Assembly: GCA_030597775.1 (NCBI GenBank)
Contig: JAUVRF010000022.1
Location: forward strand, 1 to 11,476
DNA length: 11,476 nucleotides
Origin: Methanobacteriota archaeon
GTDB taxonomy: Archaea; Thermoplasmatota; DTKX01; GCA-020343715
Direction of reading: 5' to 3'
The notes below the pieces were generated by a model. It did not search any database and was not told where the DNA came from. It was given only the letters and a program-made list of their open reading frames with translations. Each line of letters starts with the position of its first letter. Position 1 is the first letter of the stretch. Both the position numbers and the translations under genes were made by a program. Positions 1-7,516 of this stretch are shown piece after piece.

Positions 1-1791
1 AAGGGGTGCGGAGCGGCCGGATTCGCGGCCTACGCCTACAAGGAAGGTACTCCCGGGAGGGATGTCACATTCACGAGCGAGGGCACGAACGAGGGGAACG
101 TGGACGATCTCTTCCTGCTGTCACGGTCGGAGCCACCGGCCGGGTGGAACGCCAGGCTGGACCAGTCCTTCCTGGACATCGAACCAGGAAGGACCAAGAC
201 CGCGAGCCTGGTGGTCACATTGCCAACTGGCACCATGGCGGGCGAGTTGGCGAATGTCACGGTCACCGTGGTATCACAGGGCAACGAGACCAACCAGGTC
301 GAACTGGACACCCAGACAGAGGTGGCCGGAGTGCTTGGTCTGACCGTCGTCCTTGACAAGGTCAGTCAGGACGCCCGGCCCGGCGACACAGTGACGTTCC
401 AGTTCCAGATAACCAATGTCGGTAACACGCTGGACACCTACAGGGCCACCTACCGGCAGACGGCGGGGCCCACGAGCGGTGTGAGCTTCGAACTGCCCCG
501 GGCCACCTTCACCGCCCAGGTCGGCGAGACCGTCACGGGCGAGTTCATGGTGATATTGGATGCCGACGCGGTCGGGGACCTGGCGGTGAACGACCAGATC
601 GCCTTCGACCTGTCCGTTGTATCGGCCCTCAACATAACCATAGGCGCGAAGGCCCCTGGCTCCGTGATAGTCAGACAACTTCATTCCGTGTCCATCACCC
701 CTCCGGCCCAGGAGACGTTCAACGTCCTGCCAGGGGACAAGCTCGACATGATAATCGAGTACGTGAACGAGGGCCACGGACCGGATTCCGTCACCCCCAC
801 GATGACGGTCCCCGAGGGCTGGGAATGGAGCCCGGCCGAGCCTTCCATCTACCTGCAGCCAGGAGAGGCCAGGACCATCCAGATCTGGGTGACGGTGGCG
901 GCGACCGCTCAGGCGGGCCCGCATCTCGTTGTCGCCCAGGCCTTGGTCGGGGAGGATGTCCTTTCCAGCATCGACATGAACTTCGTTGTCGACTGGACCC
1001 CGAGCATCTCCGTCCGATTGGAGGGACCTCACGATACGAACCTGACCCAGGGCGAGGAGCTCACGATGGAGTTCCGCGTCACCAACACGGGCAATGACGA
1101 GGACACCGTCACCGTAGAGTTTGCCGGCCTCACCCGGGGATTGACCGCCGAGGCCAGACCTCCCAGCGTGCAACTGGACGTTGCGGGGATCGCCACTGTG
1201 ATCGTTGTGTTCAACGCCACCGACGACGCAGAGCTGCGCCGTGGTGTATACCGGATCATCTTCAGGTACGCAGACGAGGTGGAGCAGACGCCGGTCCAGG
1301 TCAATATAACGATCGAGAAGAAGGCGGGAACGATCGAACCCGACGACCCGACGGGCGACGATGACGGGGGCGGTATCTCCATGATGGTCATAGGGATCAT
1401 CGTGCTCGTCTTGATCGTCATCCTGGTGGCCGTGTTCCTCATGCGCTCCGGGAGCCAGCGACGGGGCGACTCCAGGATGGAGGAGGAGTTCTTCAAGCCG
1501 AGGGACGACACCGCCACCGCGGCCGTGCTCCAGGAGGAGCTTACCTCTCGGCAGGTCCCACCGGTCCCGCCCCCTCCACCGGCCACGATCGAACCCCCGG
1601 AGACCGCCACGGCCTCGGACTGGGAGGAGTCCCCCACGGAGCCCGTCGCTGTCGCCGTCGCCGAGCCCGCTGGGGCAGCGCCCCCGAGGGGAGGAGCGTG
1701 CCCGGACTGTGGCAACGCCATGGAATCCCTGGGCCGCGGCAGCGTTGGCATGTACTGTCCCATGTGCGGCCACAAGGAGGAGGGTGGATGA
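1..1791 (+). CDS. Partial membrane-anchored surface protein with NEW3/CARDB-like repeats and C-terminal zinc ribbon
   Basis: The frame is open from base 1, so the true start lies outside the window; a GTG at 100 is in frame but sits inside a beta-sandwich module and is not a credible start. The 596 visible residues form about four modules of roughly 100 residues (bases 1-315, 325-680, 685-990, 1000-1323). Each carries the NEW3/CARDB-like pattern of an N-x-G turn (NVGNTLDTY, NTGNDEDTV), a GW or similar turn, then a PG-type turn. Several N-x-S/T sequons are present. An acidic linker (DDPTGDDDGGG) leads to one membrane helix (bases 1375-1443), a proline-rich tail (VPPVPPPPP) and a CPDC...CPMC zinc ribbon (cysteine codons at 1699, 1708, 1756, 1765). 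The repeats should lie outside the cell and the ribbon inside. Any catalytic domain would be upstream. The protease 48 bases downstream has the same C-terminal plan. Exact function is unknown. Confidence 0.85.
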   Translation, partial: KGCGAAGFAAYAYKEGTPGRDVTFTSEGTNEGNVDDLFLLSRSEPPAGWNARLDQSFLDIEPGRTKTASLVVTLPTGTMAGELANVTVTVVSQGNETNQVELDTQTEVAGVLGLTVVLDKVSQDARPGDTVTFQFQITNVGNTLDTYRATYRQTAGPTSGVSFELPRATFTAQVGETVTGEFMVILDADAVGDLAVNDQIAFDLSVVSALNITIGAKAPGSVIVRQLHSVSITPPAQETFNVLPGDKLDMIIEYVNEGHGPDSVTPTMTVPEGWEWSPAEPSIYLQPGEARTIQIWVTVAATAQAGPHLVVAQALVGEDVLSSIDMNFVVDWTPSISVRLEGPHDTNLTQGEELTMEFRVTNTGNDEDTVTVEFAGLTRGLTAEARPPSVQLDVAGIATVIVVFNATDDAELRRGVYRIIFRYADEVEQTPVQVNITIEKKAGTIEPDDPTGDDDGGGISMMVIGIIVLVLIVILVAVFLMRSGSQRRGDSRMEEEFFKPRDDTATAAVLQEELTSRQVPPVPPPPPATIEPPETATASDWEESPTEPVAVAVAEPAGAAPPRGGACPDCGNAMESLGRGSVGMYCPMCGHKEEGG

Positions 1792-1821
1792 TCATGATAC
1801 TGAAGCTCACTAACGGATCTC

Positions 1822-1830
1822 AAAGGAGGA
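1822..1830 (+). promoter_or_regulatory. Ribosome binding site of the S8 protease gene
   Basis: AAAGGAGGA is a near-perfect complement to the archaeal 16S 3' end. It lies 9 to 10 bases before the ATG at 1840 and fixes that start. No TATA-like element is evident in the 48-base gap after the preceding stop, which favours co-transcription with the gene before it. Confidence 0.8.
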
Positions 1831-1839
1831 AGGGTTAAG

Positions 1840-4800
1840 ATGTTCAGAAAGACGCTCACCCTGGCGGTCATCATCGCCATGGCGCTTCCCGGCCTGATGG
1901 CCATCATGCCAGCCACCCAAGGCCTACCCTCGATGCCCGATGCGGGACGGGACCTGTTGGCCGGTGAGAAGGGTCTGGGCGCTGCCTTCTCGAGCCCGAC
2001 CAACCTCCATCTGGTCGTTGCGGACTTCGACCCGCTGGTCGAGACGGTGACGCTGAGCCCCGCCCTTAGAACGACCAAGTGGGACGGGCTGTTCATCATC
2101 CAGTTCATCGGGCCCACCATGCCCCACTGGGTCGATCGGGTGGAGGCGCTGGGCTGCGACCTGAGGTCCTACGTTCCCGACTACGGCTACATCGCCGTCA
2201 TGACCACGGGCGCGCGCCGGTCCGTCGTGGACCTGCCCTACGTCCGATGGGTCGGGCCATACCACACGGGTTACCGGGTCTCACCGGACCTTTGGTTGGA
2301 CCGAGAACCCGTCCTGGGCCTTGCCGTGGTCGCCGTGAACGACCCCGCGGGCTTGGCTGAGGCCTTCGTCGACCGTGGAGGGGCCGTTGAATCTTTGGGT
2401 ACCAAGGTGGTCCAGGGCCTGCTGCCACGCACAAGCCTGCTGAGCCTTTCCAAGTTCAGTGGCATCGAGTGGGTCGAAGCCTGGCTGGAGCCCGAGCTTC
2501 ACAACGACAACGCCGCCCGTCTCATCGGTGGCCGCCAGCTGGTCGATGGACCCTATAATGACTCCACCCTGCGCCTATGGTCCTGGAACAACGGGACCGA
2601 GACCTTCGAGGGCATAACCGGTGCCGGGTACATCGTCTCTGCCGCCGACACCGGACTGGATGACGATCACCCCAACCTGGCAGGACATCTGCCCAGCATC
2701 AATTACGTCGGCGGCAACCCGAACATCGACACCTACGGTCACGGGACCCACGTGCTGGGGACCGCGGCCGGCGTAGGTGTCCCCTACCCCGCGGACGCGG
2801 CCCTGGGCATCGGCAAGTACATCGGTGTCGCCCCCGGGGCCAACGTGTTCTCCCAGGACATCTTCGACGGTTCGGCGTTCTTCCGTAACTTCGACGTCAT
2901 CGGCAAGGACGCATCACAGATGGGAGCTGTTGTCAACAGCAACTCCTGGGGAGAGTACCGAGGTGGACAGTACACCGCCAATGAGTTGGCCTACGACACC
3001 ATGGTCCGGGACGCAGACCCGACCACGCCCGGGGACCAGCCGATGGTGTTCGCCTTCTCCGCCGGCAACAGCGGAGGGCGCGGGGACCGGTCGGTGGGCT
3101 CTCCCGCCTCCGGAAAGAACGTGATAACCGTGGGCGCCACCGGCAACGACAAACGCGGCGTTTCCGGGCAGAACGTGGCGGGCTTCTCGAGCCGCGGCCC
3201 CACCGCCGACGGACGCATCAAGCCCGATGTCGTCGCGTCTGGCCAGCACGTCGTGTCATCCCAGGCCTGGCCACACACGATGCCCTTCGACCCTCCATCC
3301 GATGGTGGCACGTCCTGGACCTTTGCCAGCGGCACTTCCATGTCGTGCCCCGCCGTGGCCGGCGCCGTCGCCCTGGTCTACGACTACTCGGAGGAGATCT
3401 ACCTTCATCCCTACCCCTCCCCCGCCCTCGTCAAGGCACTGCTCATCAACGGGGCAGACAAGCTGACCTCTGACTCCGTTTATCCCGGCACCCGGGCCGG
3501 TTGGGGCCGTGTCAACCTCACCAAGCTTGTGGAGACCCCCAACTTCCGCACCTTCTTCTACGACCAGGAGACCCCACTCCGGGTGGGCGGCAAGGAGGTC
3601 CAGAGGTACATCTTCGCCGTGGCGCCCGGGGAGAGGACCTTCAGGTTCACCCTGGTGTGGACGGACTATCCAGGATCGCCTGGCGTCTCGCCCTCCCTCG
3701 TGTCCGACCTGGACCTTGTGATCACCGACCCTGACGGGAACGTGTTCCGTGGCAACAACTTCGACTCCAGGGGCTATTCGACGGCCGGTCAAGGCACCAG
3801 CAACGACACCATCAACAACGTGGAGAAGATAGTGATGCCACGGGCGAAGGCCGGCTTCTACTCGGTCCAGGTGTTCGCAAGGAACACCCCCAAGGGAGCC
3901 CAGGACTTCGCCCTGGTGGGCCAGGGTGACCTCATTGACAAGTGGCGGGACCTGGTCGCCGAGAACGTCACGTTGAACAAGGAGGAGCTGGACGAGGGTG
4001 AGCCCATCGTCTTCGCCGGGGACATCGTCGCGATGGGAAACCTGCCCTTCTCGCCCTTCCATTACGAGGTCTACCTACTGGACAAGGAGACGGGGGCGAA
4101 GACCATCTTCGAGGAGGATACCGTAACCAACATGCATGCCTGGGAATCGATCCATTTCTCCCACCGATGGTTCTCCGTCCGTGGTGATTGGGAGTTCGTC
4201 GTGGACGTCGATACCGGGAACACCAACAAGGAGATCTCCACGCTGAACAACCCGGTCCGGATGGGAAGGTTCGTCAAGGGCTATGGCCTGCGAGCGGAGC
4301 TGCTGCCCACTGACGTGGACGTCTGGCCAGGCCTGGAGGCGCATCTGGAGGTGAACGTGCTCAACGAAGGCAACGTCATCGACACCTTCACAATGTCAAC
4401 AGAGGGCATCCCAGTGGGTTGGACCGTGCAACTGGACCAGGGCGACATAACACTTGGAAGGGAGCAGACAGGGACGATCATACTTCGGGTGATGCCACCG
4501 CCCGCCGCCAAGGCGGGGGAGTTGTCCGCCATGAACGTCAGGATAGCCTCGGTGGGCAACTCCACGTACAAGGCCGACCTGGTGTCGAAGGCGACCGTGG
4601 GTCAGGTGCATGGTCTCCGGTCCGACCTCGCCGACGAGGGTACATCCGTACTTCCAGGCAAGACAGTGTTCCACGTCATCAACGTGACCAACACGGGCAA
4701 TGGCGATGACACCTACCACCTCGACGTCTTCGGGACACCAACGGGGTGGACGGCCAGCTTCGACGAGGATAGCGTCACCATCGAGGACAACGTGACCAAG

Positions 4801-6051
4801 GTCGTCATACTGGAGCTCCAATCCCCCGAAACGGCCATCCACGGTACGATCGCGGAGCTGGACATCACGATATCGTCCAGCACAGGCAAGTCCACAACCC
4901 TGTCGGCCAGGACCCAGGTCCGACACACCACTGGCATGACGGCCACATTGTGGGCGGAGGACAACATCATGCCCGGAGGGAGGATCAAGTTCTTCGTTGA
5001 GATCGACAACCTGGGGAACGGCAATGACGACTTCTTCTACTCCGAGGTGCTGCCCAAGGGCTGGACCTCCACCTTCCCATTGAAGGAGGTGGACCTGAGC
5101 CTGCAGGCCTTCGAGGCCTACAACGGGAGCGGGGAGCTCAAGTGCCCGTCGACCGCACGTGCTGGTACGTATCCTTTCACCATCCAGATATTCACCCGTG
5201 AGTTCATCGAGGAGCTCACCGTGAACGTCCGGGTGGAAGAGGTATACGAGGCTTCGATCATACCCCTGGGTGGCGCGAGCGCCATCTTTCCGGGGAACGA
5301 GACCATGATGACCCTGGGTATCACAAGCCTGTGCAACCTGCCCACGGAGTTCACGACAGAGCTCACGGGTGCATCGACGGACTGGACCATCTCATACGAC
5401 CCACGATCGGCGACGGTGGACACCTTCAAGGCCCGGGAGTTCAACATCACCATCGGTCCGCCACTCACAACGCCCTATGGGATGTACTACCTGACGATCG
5501 AGATCACATACGGACCCGTCACCGAATTCCACAACATCACCCTCTACGTGATGGAGATGCCGACCGATGTGGACGCTGACCCGACGAACGATGGGGGCCT
5601 CATGACCTCATTCTCGTGGATGATCATCCTCGTTGTGATCGCTGTCCTGGTCATTCTCGTCATCGCGATGAGCAAGAGGGGTGGAGGGCCCAAGGCCACT
5701 GAGCTGGAGTTCGAGGATCCCGACGGGGCGCAGCCAATGTCCAGACCGCTGCCACCACCGCCACCGCCGGAGACATCGACCCGAAGACCCCGGCCTCCTC
5801 CGCCTCCCCCACCACAAAAGACGCCGGAGACCGTGGACGAGCTCCTGGCGGGCACGCCGGCCATGGACCGGGCCAGCGACACCTACGATCGATACTCATC
5901 CGACGTCGCATACGCCTCGGGCAGCACGCTGGCTTCCCAGGGCGAACCCATCTACGCCGGAGATTGCCCCAAGTGTGACGGAAAGGTGCTGGAGTACCCG
6001 TCGGGCGCCCTGATGTGCAACCGCTGCGGAGCACAGTACACCGACCACTGA
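1840..6051 (+). CDS. Membrane-anchored S8 (subtilisin/KP-43-like) serine protease with beta-sandwich stalk and cytoplasmic zinc ribbon
   Basis: This is a secreted then anchored serine endopeptidase of 1403 residues, far longer than typical subtilisins. A signal peptide covers about residues 1-28 (RK, hydrophobic core, ATQG). Two successive propeptide-like segments follow (about 82-141 and 161-220). The catalytic domain shows Asp270 (SAADTGLDDDHPNL), His301 (YGHGTHVLGT), oxyanion Asn410 (FSAGNSGG) and Ser500 (SGTSMSCPAVAG), so the triad is intact. Residues about 575-698 match the C-terminal jelly-roll of KP-43-type proteases (LVWTDYPGSPG, SDLDLVITDPDG, NNVEKIV). A CARDB-like module (706-810) and four NEW3-like modules (816-920, 922-1028, 1032-1135, 1138-1240) form a stalk. 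A membrane helix (1258-1278), a proline-rich segment and a zinc ribbon (Cys1376, 1379, 1393, 1396) end it. Substrates are unknown; neighbouring surface proteins are plausible. The family call is firm; the stalk module boundaries are approximate. Confidence 0.93.
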   Translation: MFRKTLTLAVIIAMALPGLMAIMPATQGLPSMPDAGRDLLAGEKGLGAAFSSPTNLHLVVADFDPLVETVTLSPALRTTKWDGLFIIQFIGPTMPHWVDRVEALGCDLRSYVPDYGYIAVMTTGARRSVVDLPYVRWVGPYHTGYRVSPDLWLDREPVLGLAVVAVNDPAGLAEAFVDRGGAVESLGTKVVQGLLPRTSLLSLSKFSGIEWVEAWLEPELHNDNAARLIGGRQLVDGPYNDSTLRLWSWNNGTETFEGITGAGYIVSAADTGLDDDHPNLAGHLPSINYVGGNPNIDTYGHGTHVLGTAAGVGVPYPADAALGIGKYIGVAPGANVFSQDIFDGSAFFRNFDVIGKDASQMGAVVNSNSWGEYRGGQYTANELAYDTMVRDADPTTPGDQPMVFAFSAGNSGGRGDRSVGSPASGKNVITVGATGNDKRGVSGQNVAGFSSRGPTADGRIKPDVVASGQHVVSSQAWPHTMPFDPPSDGGTSWTFASGTSMSCPAVAGAVALVYDYSEEIYLHPYPSPALVKALLINGADKLTSDSVYPGTRAGWGRVNLTKLVETPNFRTFFYDQETPLRVGGKEVQRYIFAVAPGERTFRFTLVWTDYPGSPGVSPSLVSDLDLVITDPDGNVFRGNNFDSRGYSTAGQGTSNDTINNVEKIVMPRAKAGFYSVQVFARNTPKGAQDFALVGQGDLIDKWRDLVAENVTLNKEELDEGEPIVFAGDIVAMGNLPFSPFHYEVYLLDKETGAKTIFEEDTVTNMHAWESIHFSHRWFSVRGDWEFVVDVDTGNTNKEISTLNNPVRMGRFVKGYGLRAELLPTDVDVWPGLEAHLEVNVLNEGNVIDTFTMSTEGIPVGWTVQLDQGDITLGREQTGTIILRVMPPPAAKAGELSAMNVRIASVGNSTYKADLVSKATVGQVHGLRSDLADEGTSVLPGKTVFHVINVTNTGNGDDTYHLDVFGTPTGWTASFDEDSVTIEDNVTKVVILELQSPETAIHGTIAELDITISSSTGKSTTLSARTQVRHTTGMTATLWAEDNIMPGGRIKFFVEIDNLGNGNDDFFYSEVLPKGWTSTFPLKEVDLSLQAFEAYNGSGELKCPSTARAGTYPFTIQIFTREFIEELTVNVRVEEVYEASIIPLGGASAIFPGNETMMTLGITSLCNLPTEFTTELTGASTDWTISYDPRSATVDTFKAREFNITIGPPLTTPYGMYYLTIEITYGPVTEFHNITLYVMEMPTDVDADPTNDGGLMTSFSWMIILVVIAVLVILVIAMSKRGGGPKATELEFEDPDGAQPMSRPLPPPPPPETSTRRPRPPPPPPPQKTPETVDELLAGTPAMDRASDTYDRYSSDVAYASGSTLASQGEPIYAGDCPKCDGKVLEYPSGALMCNRCGAQYTDH

Positions 6052-6103
6052 GTGCAACACGTCGAGAGGTGAGGAAAAGGAACAAGGACCGGGGGGGGTT
6101 GCT

Positions 6104-7387
6104 TTGAAGGAGTGGCAGCGCTGGGAAGCAATGGCCGACGATTTCGGCAAGGTCGGAGACCATCACCGGGAGGCTGAATGCCTTGACATGGCGCTGGAGA
6201 TCCTTCCCCCTGGGCTCGGAGAGGACAGGGACCGCCTCCGAGCGCGACTGGATGATACCCGTACGAGGGCTCTCGAGGAGGGGCCCTCCCCACCGTCATC
6301 GATGGAGGCTTTCGACGAGTCCCTGTTGGAGGCCCGAGAGGCCCTGGGTCCCGAGGATGCCAGGGAGGCCATGATGGCGACCATCCGCGATAGATGCAGG
6401 TCCATCGACGGGGTTCCCGAGGCGGAGGTCATCTTGGAGGTTGTGGACACCAGCGGTCTAGAGGAGGACCTGGTCCGAGGGGCCCTCGAGGACCTCATCG
6501 ACGGGGGGATGGTCTACCGCGTCCGCCCCGGTCGGCTGATGGTCGACGGTGTCGTGGGTGATCCAGACGTGGAGCTGGCCGTGCTCGGCGTCCTGGGCGA
6601 GCTCTCGACCGGTGGAAGGGGCGGTTCCCGGGAAGAGGTGTTGCGTGAGCTGGTCGAAAGGGGCTTCGCCAGGGACACGCTGGAGAATGCCATCGATGAA
6701 CTGGAGGAGAGCGGCCGCCTCAACGAGGCGCACCGCGGACAGCTGAGGGCCGCCCTGGAGACCAAGGACATCAAGGAGGTCCACCACATGGTGATGGCCG
6801 CGGTGGAGCTGATGGACCCCGATGGCAAGGGCGTCCTTGCTGCCAGGCTCGAGCGGGAACTGACCTCCCGGGGCTGCGAGCTGGACGAGGTCCTAGAGGC
6901 GATAGAGGAGCTGGTGGACGAGGGGGACCTGCTCCGCGAGGGGGGTGAGGTCCGGACCTCCAGACCCAAAATGGAAGACCAGCAGGCGAGGGAACTTCTG
7001 CTGGAGGTGATCCACGCCCTCTCGGAGGACAGAGATGCACCCGTTCCCCTGATGAAGGTCCTCAGGGCAACGAGGGGTCGCGGCATGGGGACGGCGCTGA
7101 TGCACCGGACACTGGATGACCTTGTCGACGCGGGCCAGGTTTGGAAGGACGACCGTGGCCTGCACCTGACGGCATCCGTCCCGAGGGACACTGGCCGGGG
7201 CCGGGAGGCCCTACTAGAGGCCGTGCGCCAACTGGGTCACGGCCGTATCGGCGCGCCACGCGTGGAGGTGCTGGACCTGGCGATGGACGGGGGGCTCGGG
7301 GAGGAAGAGGCCAGGGAGTTGCTGGAGGACCTCATTGACGATGGCCTTGTCCACGAGGCGGGCGCGGGTTTCCTCAAGCCAGGTTGA
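6104..7387 (+). CDS. Acidic protein of five tandem winged-helix-like repeats
   Basis: I do not recognise a named family. The 427 residues are rich in Glu, Asp, Leu and Gly, with no signal peptide or membrane helix. Residues 1-55 look like a short TPR-like helical pair (FGKVGDHHREAECLDMALE). From about residue 88 there are five repeats of 68-70 residues (88-148, 156-217, 224-287, 295-358, 366-427). Each ends in a helix, a turn and a beta-wing-like strand pair: LEDLIDGGMVYRVRPG, IDELEESGRLNEAHRG, IEELVDEGDLLREGG, LDDLVDAGQVWKDDRG, LEDLIDDGLVHEAGAG. This resembles winged-helix domains such as the C-terminal domain of archaeal MCM. The TTG start at 6104 follows a run of eight G that can pair with CCUCC through one G-U; ATG at 6131 is the alternative, nine codons in. 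The stop of the protease gene is 52 bases upstream. DNA binding or a protein scaffold are both possible. Confidence 0.8.
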   Translation: MKEWQRWEAMADDFGKVGDHHREAECLDMALEILPPGLGEDRDRLRARLDDTRTRALEEGPSPPSSMEAFDESLLEAREALGPEDAREAMMATIRDRCRSIDGVPEAEVILEVVDTSGLEEDLVRGALEDLIDGGMVYRVRPGRLMVDGVVGDPDVELAVLGVLGELSTGGRGGSREEVLRELVERGFARDTLENAIDELEESGRLNEAHRGQLRAALETKDIKEVHHMVMAAVELMDPDGKGVLAARLERELTSRGCELDEVLEAIEELVDEGDLLREGGEVRTSRPKMEDQQARELLLEVIHALSEDRDAPVPLMKVLRATRGRGMGTALMHRTLDDLVDAGQVWKDDRGLHLTASVPRDTGRGREALLEAVRQLGHGRIGAPRVEVLDLAMDGGLGEEEARELLEDLIDDGLVHEAGAGFLKPG

Positions 7388-7433
7388 TGGGCCAACCCCA
7401 TGCCAGAACGGTTGGGCGGCATGTCTCCTTCTC

Positions 7434-7446
7434 AAAAAGTATAAAA
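7434..7446 (+). promoter_or_regulatory. TATA-like promoter of the FKBP lipoprotein gene
   Basis: In the 129-base gap between 7388 and 7516 the A-rich stretch CAAAAAGTATAAAACGG stands out from GC-rich surroundings. AGTATAAAA resembles an archaeal TATA box and the A-rich run before it resembles a BRE. A transcript start about 25 bases downstream, near 7465-7475, would leave a leader of about 45 bases before the ATG at 7517. This suggests the gene has its own promoter. Confidence 0.6.
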
Positions 7447-7501
7447 CGGATAACGCAATACAGGAGCCGTCAGCCAGCATGCCATTGCTGGACAAGTTCA
7501 A

Positions 7502-7508
7502 GGAAGGT
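7502..7508 (+). promoter_or_regulatory. Ribosome binding site of the FKBP lipoprotein gene
   Basis: GGAAGGT lies 8 bases before the ATG at 7517, which begins a typical lipoprotein signal peptide. It supports this start over an ATG at 7480 in another frame. Confidence 0.6.
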
Positions 7509-7516
7509 ATCCCACC

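Noticed and set aside
274..1773. Long open minus-strand frame of about 500 codons
   Set aside because: It lies opposite a plus-strand frame with clear domains. The composition is His, Gly and Arg rich with no motif, as expected of antisense frames in GC-rich DNA.
1029..2120. Open minus-strand frame of 363 codons across the gap between the first two genes
   Set aside because: It overlaps two well-supported genes, is Ser/Pro/Thr-rich without domains, and has no convincing binding site.
6104..7387. Reading the winged-helix protein as MCM helicase
   Set aside because: The wing repeats resemble the MCM C-terminal domain, but there are no Walker A, Walker B or arginine-finger motifs and no MCM N-terminal domain.
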